Origin: Fibrobacter succinogenes
GTDB taxonomy: Bacteria; Fibrobacterota; Fibrobacteria; Fibrobacterales; Fibrobacteraceae
Assembly (NCBI GenBank): GCA_902762305.1
Contig: CACWNW010000013.1
Span: forward strand, 36,444-100,443
Reading direction: 5' to 3'
Length of the DNA: 64,000 nucleotides
The position numbers were made by a program, and so were the translations under genes. The notes beneath the pieces are model-generated. The model did not search any database. It saw nothing but the letters and a program-made list of their open reading frames with translations, and was not told the origin of the DNA. Numbering within the stretch: position 1 is the stretch's first letter; each line of letters opens with the position of its first letter. Positions 45,471-54,544 of the stretch are shown here, one piece after another.

Positions 45471-45564
45471 TGCTTTGTTCTGTATTTCACTTGTTTGTAC
45501 ATTGCCAATAGGCGTTCAGTTAGTTAATATTTTATCAATAAATTTGTTCTTATCAGGAGCGAAA

Positions 45565-47325
45565 ATGATCCGGATCCTTTTTCTCTTTTTCCTTCTTTTG
45601 GTATCTTGCAGCGATACTGTAAATAACACCACCACAACAACCAATGTCTCGACAACAGAGTCCGACACCAAGGGCGACCTGTATGTATACGCCATGGACG
45701 CCATTTCGGGCGAACTGATTCCAGAGGTAGTATTCAGCACCCCCGCAGTGGACGATTCCCTGCAGGTTGTTTATGGAGAAAAAGGCGCCTGTTTCCCTGA
45801 TTTGCCCGTCGGTGAAAATTATGCGATTTACGCATCTGCGGAGAATTATGCGCCCGTAGTCTGCAACGCCTCGATAAAGTTCTCTGAGAACGTATCCAGC
45901 CCCAGCATGAGTTTTGTCGACAACACCACCTTGAATGTCGGCCTGAACAAGCTGGCATCCAGCCTTAGGGGAAGCATCTATTACCAGAACCCGGAGAACC
46001 CGACGCAGCTGGACATCTTGCCGGCAGCAGGCGCTAAGGTGACCCTCGTCGTACAGGATTCCGGAGATTGCACGTTCCTCCAGAAGAAATACGGCCCTAT
46101 CAAGGTGGACTCCAACGGCTACTTTGCCTTCGATTCCCTACCGGAAAAAGCAAACTTCGTGCTGAACGTGCACGACACCAAGTTCAAGGGATTCCTCTTT
46201 AGCGGAATGGAACAGGAAGGCACACTGGGCTACGCCAAAACCGCTACGGTACTGCCCAAGATTGTATTCGAGAAAATCCAGACCGCCTTCGGTTTCGATT
46301 TCATCCAGGACAACCGATCTTTCGCGCAGAAGAAGGATTCCCTGAAGTTCAGCTTCTCGGAACCAGTCAACAACACCGCATTGCAGAACAACGACATCCG
46401 AGTCGAAAAACAAATCGACTCCGTCACGGCAACCGCAGTCGCAATCAACTACAAATGGCTCGATTCGAACAGGACCTTGCGCATTGCGCCCGCATTCGGA
46501 GAATGGGAATTCGACTGCCGCTACAACATCCACCTGAAGTTGCATTCCGCATACAGCGCAGAAACCATTGACACGACTCTTGAATTCACCGTAAACGAGT
46601 TCTTTGACCTGAGCGAGAAAAAAGTATCCGGCATATCGGCCCCCAAGATCAACTACAACACGAACTCCGTCGCACTGAAATGGGAAAGCGTATCCGGTGC
46701 CGACGCCTATGAAATCTACACGAAGGTTCCGTCGCGCTCCGAAAAGAGCTTCAACCTGGTCGGGGTAATAACATCCATAACAAAGGGCAAACTCGATACG
46801 ACATTCACCCTGCAGACAACAGGCATGTTTGCCAACGGAGATTCCATCTGCGTGCTGGTTGCCGCCCGCAACGAGAAGAACCGGACTGAATTCGGTGAAC
46901 CTTTTGTATTGAAGGACAATACAAGGCCGGAATTCTCCAAATCACCACAGGCTAACGAAAGCGACACAGCAAACTTCGTAATAGACGCGACTACTTTCTT
47001 CAAGACAACTGCAGAAGGAACGACGACCATAGAAGAGACCTTCAACGAACCGATGAATACGAAGGACTCTCTCAAAATCGAGCTCCCGAAAAATGCCCCG
47101 AGAGATTTGGATGTCAGCTGGACTTGGAAAAGCAACACCAACTTGTCCCTGACAATCAAGGTCAAGGCTGGCGACGAGTACACCGGCGAAGAAGCCCTAT
47201 CCTTGCCCATTGTCATCAAGGGGCTGAAGGACCTCGCCGGGAACAAGATCAATGATCCCAAAGTGAAGGACAAGACCTGGGAAAATCTTGTAATCATACT
47301 GCACGTCAATGGGGTTACTCCGTGA
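45565..47325 (+). CDS. Lipoprotein with Ig-like/Fn3-like domains
   Basis: A 586-aa lipoprotein with lipobox LLLVSC after MIRILFLFFLLLVS and an AGGAG ribosome site. A Thr/Ser/Asn-rich linker (TTTTTNVSTTESD) follows, then a carboxypeptidase-regulatory-like or Ig-like region (LYVYAMDAISGELIPEVVFS) and, from about 265, Big_5-type modules (FSFSEPVNNTALQNNDI, IVIKGLKDLAGNKINDP) with a fibronectin-III-like segment (ALKWESVSGADAYEIYT). A surface adhesin or scaffold is likely. Its TGA overlaps the GTG of the next gene by three bases, so both form a unit. Confidence 0.78.
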   Translation: MIRILFLFFLLLVSCSDTVNNTTTTTNVSTTESDTKGDLYVYAMDAISGELIPEVVFSTPAVDDSLQVVYGEKGACFPDLPVGENYAIYASAENYAPVVCNASIKFSENVSSPSMSFVDNTTLNVGLNKLASSLRGSIYYQNPENPTQLDILPAAGAKVTLVVQDSGDCTFLQKKYGPIKVDSNGYFAFDSLPEKANFVLNVHDTKFKGFLFSGMEQEGTLGYAKTATVLPKIVFEKIQTAFGFDFIQDNRSFAQKKDSLKFSFSEPVNNTALQNNDIRVEKQIDSVTATAVAINYKWLDSNRTLRIAPAFGEWEFDCRYNIHLKLHSAYSAETIDTTLEFTVNEFFDLSEKKVSGISAPKINYNTNSVALKWESVSGADAYEIYTKVPSRSEKSFNLVGVITSITKGKLDTTFTLQTTGMFANGDSICVLVAARNEKNRTEFGEPFVLKDNTRPEFSKSPQANESDTANFVIDATTFFKTTAEGTTTIEETFNEPMNTKDSLKIELPKNAPRDLDVSWTWKSNTNLSLTIKVKAGDEYTGEEALSLPIVIKGLKDLAGNKINDPKVKDKTWENLVIILHVNGVTP

Positions 47326-49805
47326 AAAAGTTCCTTGTTATCTTCATTCTATTTGGTATCGCATATTGTCTGGCCAAGGTGACCTGGTCGTACAACATTT
47401 ACCAAGAGCAATGTGAAGCCTTTGTTCAAGTGAACGAAGATAGCAGCGTCATATTCCTTGAGACGATGCATATTCCTGGAACTTACATGATGACGGCCTG
47501 TTGGGATTCCTACATAACAGCCTGTCATGTCAAGCAGGATGAAGTATCCTACATCAACGGAATGAAAAAAAACAGCACAACGACCTTCTTGAATAACGAA
47601 AACCAGATCTGCTATTTCCAAGACTTCGGCCTTAGAGTTGGCAACATGGGGGGCTTTTACTACCAGCCCTGGAGCTATGTTTCTAGCCTCAACATATGGG
47701 TCAGTTGCGAAGATTCCTCATCGGTTCCCCAGTATTGTGCCAAAACCGAAAAGATGGCCAATCAGGTGCTGCTGGCGAGAGAAGAAATGGAATGCAAGGA
47801 AAAAGGTGGCGAATTCGAAGGCGGAGTTTACCGTTTCAAGATGCCAAACGATTCCATCGAGTACTGCGTGGCAGGAAGATGCGACATCTGCAATTCCCAA
47901 TGGTATAAAAATTTCGTAGAACATTGGAAAGATTCCGTATGCTGCGAATCTCGCAGAAAAGAACCGAATACCAACAACGGCACATGCGTTAGCCCGCCGC
48001 CATTCGATTCCACCAAAATCGGGGTAAATCACTCCAAGATAACGGCCTTCCCGGGATGTTCAAACGCTAAAGCAGGAAAAAACAACAATTTCTGCTTCCG
48101 GTCCAGTTCGTCGTCGGTCTCCAGTTCATCTACAGCAAGTTCATCTTCAGTCATATTCTCTTCTTCATGGAGTTCTAGTTCCTCTACAGCGAGTTCGTCA
48201 TCAAACGGCTTTTCTTCTTCGTGGAACTCAAGTTCATCTACAGTAAGCTCTTCTTCTGTTAGTTCTTCTTCAAATGAGTCGTCCTCTTCGGAATACTCCA
48301 GTTCCTCCGAAGACTCATCCAGTTCAAGTGAAGAACAGGAACCCGGTTCCTGCTATCCTAACAGTTCCGACGCACAGCAAGCCTTGCGCAATGCAGAAGC
48401 AGAATGCTGGTCCATGCAAAAAGAATCCAGCTTTAAACTCGATGACAATGGTTGCCTCACCGGAGAATGCTATGGCGGGATATACAGCAGCGATGATGGC
48501 GGCGAAAGCTCCAGCAGTGAAGCAGAGAGCAGTTCCAGCGAAGAAGAGCGCTGCATTGACGTCAGTTTGAAGAAAAAAAATAGCGATGACGAAGAAGACC
48601 CCTGGACCTATGTAGGAAAGGAAAAATACACCTCCAAGACCGTTACCTACGAAGAGCCTGTCGCTAGTTCTGGAATATTCGATGCCCTAGGAAGAATGTA
48701 CACAATGGTAAAATCAAAAATCAAGTACTACATGGGGCTGGATTCCAAGGTCACGAAAACAGTGGAAATCGGAGAGGACTTGGAAGTGTGGAAAAGAAAC
48801 TTTATTGATTATAGAGGAAACAAAGCCGTTGCTTATATAAAGCAAAATGATGAAAGAAATATAGTAGTTGATTCATCAGTCTATTTTGATAAATCATATA
48901 ACATTTTGGAAATAAACAACAAAGAAAACTATGTTAGATTGAGAATGTCCAATGGCAGTGAGTATTATAATATATATGATGAATTTGATAATATAAAACG
49001 GATTTATTCCGTTTCTGTAAATGGAGACACACTAGATGAACCATTAAATAATTATGAAACACAAACAGACGCTATTGGAATAAGGAAAATAGGAACAAAC
49101 AAATTCACTTGTGAAATTGATTCTGAAGAAAAGAAAAAAAATTCCAGCAACAAAACAATTGTAAAATTGAAAGATAATCAGAAAATCTGCCCTGAATTTA
49201 AAAAAGCATCACTTACGGCTGTATGCGAGCACCCTAATAAACCAACAGAAAATCTCTATGAAGAAAAAAAACAATTATTTTATCCAGGAGTAGGCAGCGA
49301 CGCTACATTTGGTGCGTTAGTACTACCTGAATATCCAGAACCACCAAAGACATTCTATCGTTGTGAATGCATTGATAAAGAAACTTATGTTTTTGATTTT
49401 AGGGTAGAATACGATGCTTATGTGTTAATCTACGCATCCAATTGGAAATACAATATTGAGGAAAAAAATTGGGAAAGAAAATGTTGGAGAACAGAAGACA
49501 AGCAAAAAAGTTATGATCATGAAATGCAGCACTACAACAATCTATTAATTCAGTATCCAAAAATTTTAAATGAATATTTTATCACAAAAGACAACTATCA
49601 GAAAAATGCTGCCATGAGAACAATGTCATCTTGTCTATCCGCAGCAAAGACCAGCTGCGATTTGACTCGTAGAGCTTATATGATGTTTCAATCCGTAGAA
49701 GCGCAACATAACGGTGGAAAAGATAATTTTAAAAAATACCCCACCAGTCCTGAACCAACATCAAAAGACAATCGAAAAGGCCGTGAGATTACATGTACAG
49801 AATAA
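47322..49805 (+). CDS. Secreted modular protein with polyserine linker and C-terminal HEMQH domain
   Basis: An 827-aa protein starting at GTG 47322, with signal peptide (MKKFLVIFILFGIAYCLA). Residues about 20-255 are a Cys-rich domain. Residues about 260-340 form a serine-rich linker with Ser runs broken by short words, and a second Ser/Glu/Asp stretch lies around 400. From about residue 490 the DNA becomes AT-rich, and the remaining 340 residues differ in composition. Near the end HEMQH (733-737) matches the HExxH zinc-protease motif. It is followed by the gene array of seven small exported proteins. A polymorphic toxin reading fits, but so does a fibre-binding surface protease. Confidence 0.75.
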   Translation: MKKFLVIFILFGIAYCLAKVTWSYNIYQEQCEAFVQVNEDSSVIFLETMHIPGTYMMTACWDSYITACHVKQDEVSYINGMKKNSTTTFLNNENQICYFQDFGLRVGNMGGFYYQPWSYVSSLNIWVSCEDSSSVPQYCAKTEKMANQVLLAREEMECKEKGGEFEGGVYRFKMPNDSIEYCVAGRCDICNSQWYKNFVEHWKDSVCCESRRKEPNTNNGTCVSPPPFDSTKIGVNHSKITAFPGCSNAKAGKNNNFCFRSSSSSVSSSSTASSSSVIFSSSWSSSSSTASSSSNGFSSSWNSSSSTVSSSSVSSSSNESSSSEYSSSSEDSSSSSEEQEPGSCYPNSSDAQQALRNAEAECWSMQKESSFKLDDNGCLTGECYGGIYSSDDGGESSSSEAESSSSEEERCIDVSLKKKNSDDEEDPWTYVGKEKYTSKTVTYEEPVASSGIFDALGRMYTMVKSKIKYYMGLDSKVTKTVEIGEDLEVWKRNFIDYRGNKAVAYIKQNDERNIVVDSSVYFDKSYNILEINNKENYVRLRMSNGSEYYNIYDEFDNIKRIYSVSVNGDTLDEPLNNYETQTDAIGIRKIGTNKFTCEIDSEEKKKNSSNKTIVKLKDNQKICPEFKKASLTAVCEHPNKPTENLYEEKKQLFYPGVGSDATFGALVLPEYPEPPKTFYRCECIDKETYVFDFRVEYDAYVLIYASNWKYNIEEKNWERKCWRTEDKQKSYDHEMQHYNNLLIQYPKILNEYFITKDNYQKNAAMRTMSSCLSAAKTSCDLTRRAYMMFQSVEAQHNGGKDNFKKYPTSPEPTSKDNRKGREITCTE

Positions 49806-50656
49806 TTCTTACAACAATTGCTATTGCATTTTCTTTAATGGCTGGTAATATTCTGGCTACAGAGTCTAAAGACATTATGTCTTATGAAGAGCACAAAAAA
49901 AATCTATTAGAGCAAGATTTTAAGTACGAAGGTACTCGAACTAAAGTCTATGGCGACACCATTGTGCGTAAATTCGAAATCTATTGTACTAAATGGTTTG
50001 TTGGCGTTAATGATGACGGATCTCCCGATTCTACAAAAAAATGCCGTTGGATTTCGAAAGACAACAGATTATTTGCTGATTCAGCAATACATAAGCCCGG
50101 CAACTATACTTTATTCGAACAGGTTTTTGATGCAGACGGGAATATAATCTATGAAATTTTCTTTGAGAACTTTTATTCCATCGAAAGATATGAATCCAGA
50201 CGATTGGTAGCTAGTGAGTTCTGGTGCGATACGATTCAGCTAGCAAATAATCCCTACTGTCTTTCCTTTATCAATGGAAGTCAGGAAAGTTTAAAGCTGG
50301 ATAGTTTAGGAAAATTTTTAATAAGACAGACAAGGTTTGTTTGGGATAAGAAAGGACGACTGAAGCAGCGCATTATTTGGGATATGGGCAATCCCTATGG
50401 TTTGAATGGTACATATGAATTCATTTACAAAAGCCCTTGCGACACCATCCGCGTGGTTCCAGAAGATCGCGTTTGGGGATGGGACGGAGCGATTGAAGGC
50501 CGATACGACGGCTCTTTTGGAAAAATTCCGGAGATGGGCGACCCTGAATATGAAAATTTTGCCGCAGCTCCTTATTCCTTCCGCCAAAGTGAAGAACTTC
50601 TAGAACGCCAAAAGAAACGCTGCGCCGATTACAAGAAATCCCTGAAAAAGAAATAA
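49793..50656 (+). CDS. Exported protein, array family C, copy 1
   Basis: A 287-aa protein with signal peptide MYRIILTTIAIAFSLMAGNI. It has beta-rich repeats of MORN/YwqK kind (YTLFEQVFDADGNIIYEIF, VWDKKGRLKQRIIWDMGNPY, YGLNGTYEFIYKSPC) and conserved cysteines. The ATG lies inside the last codons of the HEMQH gene (13-nt overlap), so the two are translationally coupled. It is paralogous to the gene at 53373, which closes the array. Inferred role: immunity or accessory protein to the HEMQH protein. Function not established. Confidence 0.7.
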   Translation: MYRIILTTIAIAFSLMAGNILATESKDIMSYEEHKKNLLEQDFKYEGTRTKVYGDTIVRKFEIYCTKWFVGVNDDGSPDSTKKCRWISKDNRLFADSAIHKPGNYTLFEQVFDADGNIIYEIFFENFYSIERYESRRLVASEFWCDTIQLANNPYCLSFINGSQESLKLDSLGKFLIRQTRFVWDKKGRLKQRIIWDMGNPYGLNGTYEFIYKSPCDTIRVVPEDRVWGWDGAIEGRYDGSFGKIPEMGDPEYENFAAAPYSFRQSEELLERQKKRCADYKKSLKKK

Positions 50657-50680
50657 CCACACTTTTTCCCGAGTCTACTC

Positions 50681-51151
50681 ATAAAGTTCATCCTGTTCAT
50701 ATTATTACTTCTCGCCTATGCTTGGAGTTCCAATCCGAAAAAAAGCGAAATACAAGAGATGGGCAAAGAGAAAATCATTCGTGGAAAAGATACGATTGAA
50801 GTAGAAGTAATTATGTATTCGAAAGGGAAATATTTCGTTTTCGAAAAAAAAGGAAAAAATTTCAAACTTGATTCTACAGTGTATTCAAACGGGGTTTATG
50901 CTATCGATGAAACATATAAGATTGATAAAGCTCATACACAAACTCGATCAATATGGTCAACAACCCCTAGAGAAACACGCTTTTTCATTTATGACAATAA
51001 TGGGAAAAGGATACAGGGATATTCCATCGGAACGGACAAAACGCGTCTATATGACAGCAAAGGGAAATTACTTCCTATTTATAAAGAAATCCGTGGCGAT
51101 ACTGTTTTTTGGAATCTTGATTATAAAGATGACGGTAAATTCATTAACTAA
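50681..51151 (+). CDS. Array family A, copy 1, with lost ATG
   Basis: By alignment to copy 2 (51768), the coding frame begins at 50681 with ATA AAG TTC where copy 2 has ATG AAG TTT; the frame stays open and gives an in-frame signal peptide (KFILFILLLLAYAWSS), then SEIQEMGKEKIIRGKDTIEV and the MORN-like tail (YDNNGKRIQGYSIGTDKTR). Starting only at 50759 (ATGGGC) would delete the signal. Either an unusual start is used, the gene is not exported, or it is a decaying copy. Family-A proteins have the RGDT and GTDK tail words shared with B. Confidence 0.6.
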   Translation: MKFILFILLLLAYAWSSNPKKSEIQEMGKEKIIRGKDTIEVEVIMYSKGKYFVFEKKGKNFKLDSTVYSNGVYAIDETYKIDKAHTQTRSIWSTTPRETRFFIYDNNGKRIQGYSIGTDKTRLYDSKGKLLPIYKEIRGDTVFWNLDYKDDGKFIN

Positions 51152-51166
51152 GGTATATTTAGTTCT

Positions 51167-51715
51167 ATGCAACGAATGATATTTTTCGTACTAACTATTT
51201 TTCTTTTCATTTCACTCACATCTGCAGCTGATGGCCGTCAACAAATTTCGAATACGGTTCTTATCAGGAGTCAAGACCTTGGAACAGAAAAAAGAGTGAT
51301 TAACGGAAGAACGGTGATTCTCAAAGTCAATAAAATCGAACATGACAAAGATCATTACAGCTCTACTGGCGAAGAGGTTACCCGTTTTTTCAAAGATTGT
51401 GAAGACGTTTCTGTAGATTCGGTAGTATACGCAGATGGATCTTCTTTTGTAGACGAGTTTAATTTCCTAAACGACATCCACAAACAGACAAATAGGGTGG
51501 GCGTTGTTCACTATATCTTTTGGCAGAACTATCAAATTATAAAAGAATACATTATTGGAGAAAAAAAAGAGACCCTATACAAACCCGACGGAAACTTAAA
51601 ACCTGAATATCAAGAAGTCCGAGGCGATACAGCCTTTGTTAAAGCCCCTGTGTATAGCAATATTCAAATATATGATACAGATTCCGGCCATACTATTATG
51701 AGAATCCTTCATTAG
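51167..51715 (+). CDS. Exported protein, array family B, copy 1
   Basis: A 182-aa protein with signal peptide MQRMIFFVLTIFLFISLTSA. The mature part shows ADGSSFVDEFNFLNDI, YIIGEKKETLYKPDGNLKPE and EVRGDTAFVKA. It resembles family A in the second half (GKK, LYxxxGxLxPxYxEVRGDTxF), implying common ancestry. Paralogue of the gene at 52244. No known family can be named; the MORN-like words are the only clue. Confidence 0.7.
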   Translation: MQRMIFFVLTIFLFISLTSAADGRQQISNTVLIRSQDLGTEKRVINGRTVILKVNKIEHDKDHYSSTGEEVTRFFKDCEDVSVDSVVYADGSSFVDEFNFLNDIHKQTNRVGVVHYIFWQNYQIIKEYIIGEKKETLYKPDGNLKPEYQEVRGDTAFVKAPVYSNIQIYDTDSGHTIMRILH

Positions 51716-51767
51716 ATAAATCCTAGAACGCCAAAAGAAATAACCTCACTTTTTTCTGAGTCAACCC

Positions 51768-52229
51768 ATGAAGTTTTCTCCGTTCATATTATTACTTCTC
51801 GCCTATGCTTGGAGCACCGAGTCGGGAAAAAGCAAAATACAAGAGATGGGAAAAGAAAAACTCGTTTACGGAAAAGACACGATTGAAGTCAACATACGTA
51901 TGCAAAAGACAGGACAACGTTTATTTTTCCTTAAAAGCGGAGAGGGCATAACAATAGATTCAACAGTAAACCCTGATGGGACATATCATGTTGAAGAAAA
52001 GCAAAGGTTTTCGGAAAGATACCGCATGGAGTCCGGTGAGCAAACTTTTTATTTTTTCGACAAGAACCGAAAACTAATACAACGGTATTCCATCGGAACT
52101 GAAAAAACGCAACTATATGACGACAAAGGAGTATTATTTCCTATTTATAAAGAGGTTATGGGCGACACCGTTTTTTACAATATCGATTATTTTAATCAAT
52201 GGGACGGTTCAATCAAGTTCATTGAATAA
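51768..52229 (+). CDS. Exported protein, array family A, copy 2 (intact)
   Basis: A 153-aa protein with intact signal peptide (MKFSPFILLLLAYAWSTES) and the family-A body: IQEMGKEKLVYGKDTIEV, NPDGTYHVEEKQRFSERY, FFDKNRKLIQRYSIGTEKTQ and YKEVMGDTVF. It is the reference for spotting the lesions in copies 1 and 3. The 50 bp before it repeat the 3' end of the C gene (CTAGAACGCCAAAAGAAATAAC), a footprint of tandem duplication. Confidence 0.75.
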   Translation: MKFSPFILLLLAYAWSTESGKSKIQEMGKEKLVYGKDTIEVNIRMQKTGQRLFFLKSGEGITIDSTVNPDGTYHVEEKQRFSERYRMESGEQTFYFFDKNRKLIQRYSIGTEKTQLYDDKGVLFPIYKEVMGDTVFYNIDYFNQWDGSIKFIE

Positions 52230-52243
52230 AAAAATTACGCCAG

Positions 52244-52798
52244 ATGAATTTTTCCATACCTATTCTCTTCTCAATTTACATCTTCTTTTCATATGCAACC
52301 GCAACAGAAAGTCGCGATTCTACTTCAAAAAAATTTTCTAACGAATGGAAATTCATCGGAAAGGAGAACGGGAATATTAATGGTCGAGCAGTGACGCTTA
52401 ACGTAATGAAAAACGATCATTCTATAGATGTTTACGATACTGATGAAGAAGTTGTTAGTTTTATCAAGAATGATGAAGACAACACCGTTGTTGTAGATTC
52501 GCTTGTATATGCAGATGGATCATCTCGTGTAAGCGAAACCGATTTCATACAAGACATCGTCAAAGTAAAAAATAGAACGGGATCCATCCACTACACCATC
52601 AAGCCAGACACACATTTTGAAGAAGAATACGTTATCGGAGAGAAAAAAGAAAACCTGTACAATTCAAACGGAACATTAAAGCCTAAATATCGAGAGATTA
52701 GAGGAGATACAGCTTTTATTAACCGCAAATATATGAAAAATTTTTTTCTTGAGCACAAAACGGATTCTGGGACAGTCATAAAACAATATTTCAATTAA
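52244..52798 (+). CDS. Exported protein, array family B, copy 2
   Basis: A 184-aa protein with signal peptide MNFSIPILFSIYIFFSYATA. It has YADGSSRVSETDFIQDIVKV, YVIGEKKENLYNSNGTLKPK and EIRGDTAFI in the same order as copy 1. It starts 14 bp after the family-A copy 2 stop. The two B copies are diverged in the N-terminal half and conserved in the C-terminal half. Confidence 0.7.
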   Translation: MNFSIPILFSIYIFFSYATATESRDSTSKKFSNEWKFIGKENGNINGRAVTLNVMKNDHSIDVYDTDEEVVSFIKNDEDNTVVVDSLVYADGSSRVSETDFIQDIVKVKNRTGSIHYTIKPDTHFEEEYVIGEKKENLYNSNGTLKPKYREIRGDTAFINRKYMKNFFLEHKTDSGTVIKQYFN

Positions 52799-52817
52799 AC
52801 AAAGTCAGATTCAGCTA

Positions 52818-53305
52818 ATGAGATATTTTTTGCTTATATCACTCTTTTTCTCCCTCACTTGGAGTTCCAATCCAGAAAAAGCGAAATACAAGAGATGGGC
52901 AAACGAGAAAAGCCAGTTGTTATTAATATTATTAGTTTTAAAGGAGACACAATCAATGTAAGTGAAACCGTGCGAAGGGATTCGACATTCGATGGGGTGC
53001 ATTTTGAATATTCCTATGAAAGTATTGGAAAAGAATTGTATTATAAGGATTCCGTGGTTAATCCCGATGGAACATACGAAATCGCGGAAAAGCAAGGCTC
53101 TTTAATAAGATTCCGCTATAAATCGGGTGAAGAGCACTTTAATCAATATGACAATCATGGAAAGATTATAAAATCTTATATTATCAATATGGAAGACAAA
53201 GTTCGTCTGAAGGATAAGAACGGAAATTTACTTCCCTATTATAAAAGCGTTCACGGAGATACTGTTTTTCTTGAAACCAAACTTATGAATAAAGGATGGT
53301 TCTAA
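52818..53305 (+). pseudogene. Array family A, copy 3, frameshifted after the signal peptide
   Basis: The ATG at 52818 starts a good signal peptide (MRYFLLISLFFSLTWSSNPE), but the frame then drifts and stops. Compared with copy 1 (AATCCGAAAAAAAGCG) one base is missing (AATCCAGAAAAAGCG), in a short A run at 52876-52880. The remainder of the gene (IQEMGKREKPV, NPDGTYEIAEKQGSLIRFRY, LLPYYKSVHGDTVF) is intact in another frame to 53305. It could be pseudogenised, phase variable, or a sequencing slip. Confidence 0.7.
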
Positions 53306-53372
53306 AAAAGATGATGAGTATGGTTCAAATCCGTTCTAAAAAACAGCCACACTTTTTTTTCCGAATCTACCC

Positions 53373-54275
53373 ATGAAACACATCCTATTCATATTAGCAT
53401 TCGTCGTTTCCTTATGGGCAGACGACTTGTCGCCATACGAGGAGGCTCGCGAAAGGCTTATAAGATCCAACTACACGTACGAGGGCACACGGACTAAGAC
53501 TTATGACAGTACAAAGACTATAGAGTTTGAAATCTATTGCAGCAAGTGGTTCGAAACAAAGTACGCTAGCGACATTATAGACTCTCTAAAAAGGTGCAGT
53601 CTAATTTCAAAAGCAACTAAATCAAATTGTGATTCCACAGTGCGCAATCAAGGGGAGTACCAATTATTTGAAAGGATATACGATGCGGAAGGGCATATAG
53701 CCTACTACAGTTTTTTCGAATGGCATTTAATTACCATAGACCGATATGAATCCGGGAGATTGGTTTCTACAGAAGATTGGTGCGATACAGTTAAAAAAGA
53801 TGGAGACCCTCTTTGCCTTTCGCTTCTTGAAAAACGAACGTTCAGCATAAAACCAGACAGTCTGGGCCTATTTTTGAGAAACCAGACAAGATATGTCTGG
53901 AACGAGAAAGGACGATTAAAACAGAGGATTCTTTGGGAACTGGGCAATCCGTATGGATTAAACGGGACATATGAATTCATCTATAAAAGCCCATGTGACC
54001 CAGTACGAGTCATTCCTGAAGATCGAGAATGGGGTTGGGATGCAATGCAAAAGGGACGGTACGACGGCTCTTTCGGAAAAATTCCTGAGATGGGTGATCC
54101 TGAATATGCGTCTTTTGCAAAAAATCCATATCCATCATTGGTCTTAGACGGTCCCGATCTTACGCCTTTCAATTCTGATGAATCCCAGAAAGCAATCCTG
54201 GAACGGCAAATGAAACGCTGCGAAGATTACAAGAAGTCCCTAAACAAAAATCACCCGGTCATAGAGACCGAGTGA
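53373..54275 (+). CDS. Exported protein, array family C, copy 2
   Basis: A 300-aa paralogue of the gene at 49793, with signal peptide MKHILFILAFVVSLWA. The mature region aligns along its length (YEGTRTKTYDSTKTIEFEIYC, KGRLKQRILWELGNPYGLNG, YGSFGKIPEMGDPEYASF-like segments), but the untranslated leader and the signal-peptide codons look like those of family A copy 1. Its last codons overlap a terminator. It closes the C-A-B-A-B-A-C array. Confidence 0.72.
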   Translation: MKHILFILAFVVSLWADDLSPYEEARERLIRSNYTYEGTRTKTYDSTKTIEFEIYCSKWFETKYASDIIDSLKRCSLISKATKSNCDSTVRNQGEYQLFERIYDAEGHIAYYSFFEWHLITIDRYESGRLVSTEDWCDTVKKDGDPLCLSLLEKRTFSIKPDSLGLFLRNQTRYVWNEKGRLKQRILWELGNPYGLNGTYEFIYKSPCDPVRVIPEDREWGWDAMQKGRYDGSFGKIPEMGDPEYASFAKNPYPSLVLDGPDLTPFNSDESQKAILERQMKRCEDYKKSLNKNHPVIETE

Positions 54276-54282
54276 CTTTTGG
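54247..54282 (+). terminator. Terminator closing the array
   Basis: TCAC-cc-GGTC and GACC-ga-GTGA pair, followed by CTTTT; the stem overlaps the last codons of the family-C copy 2. From 54283 to about 54500 I see no gene, only a transition from AT-rich to mixed DNA. Confidence 0.65.
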
Positions 54283-54544
54283 AATAGAAAGTGTACACCC
54301 AATAAGTCCTACCCCGTGGTTCGATCCGGCATCCCTTCTCCAGAACCAGGACTGACTGGAAGCACATCCATAATATACCCCCGCACATGCGCACAGGAAT
54401 AAAAAAAATTTACAAAAAGCACTCCTATATAGAACACTCCAAAGTGGAATTGCAAAAAAAAGACGAAATTATCGCATTTCTTCCCCAAAAACGCATTTTC
54501 AAAATTTGTATTTTACTCATGTCGTGTATCCAAAGGAGAAAATC

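Noticed and set aside
54300..54380. tRNA-like segment (GGTTCGATCC)
   Set aside because: The flanking bases do not pair as a T-arm, and no acceptor, D-arm or anticodon stem can be formed.
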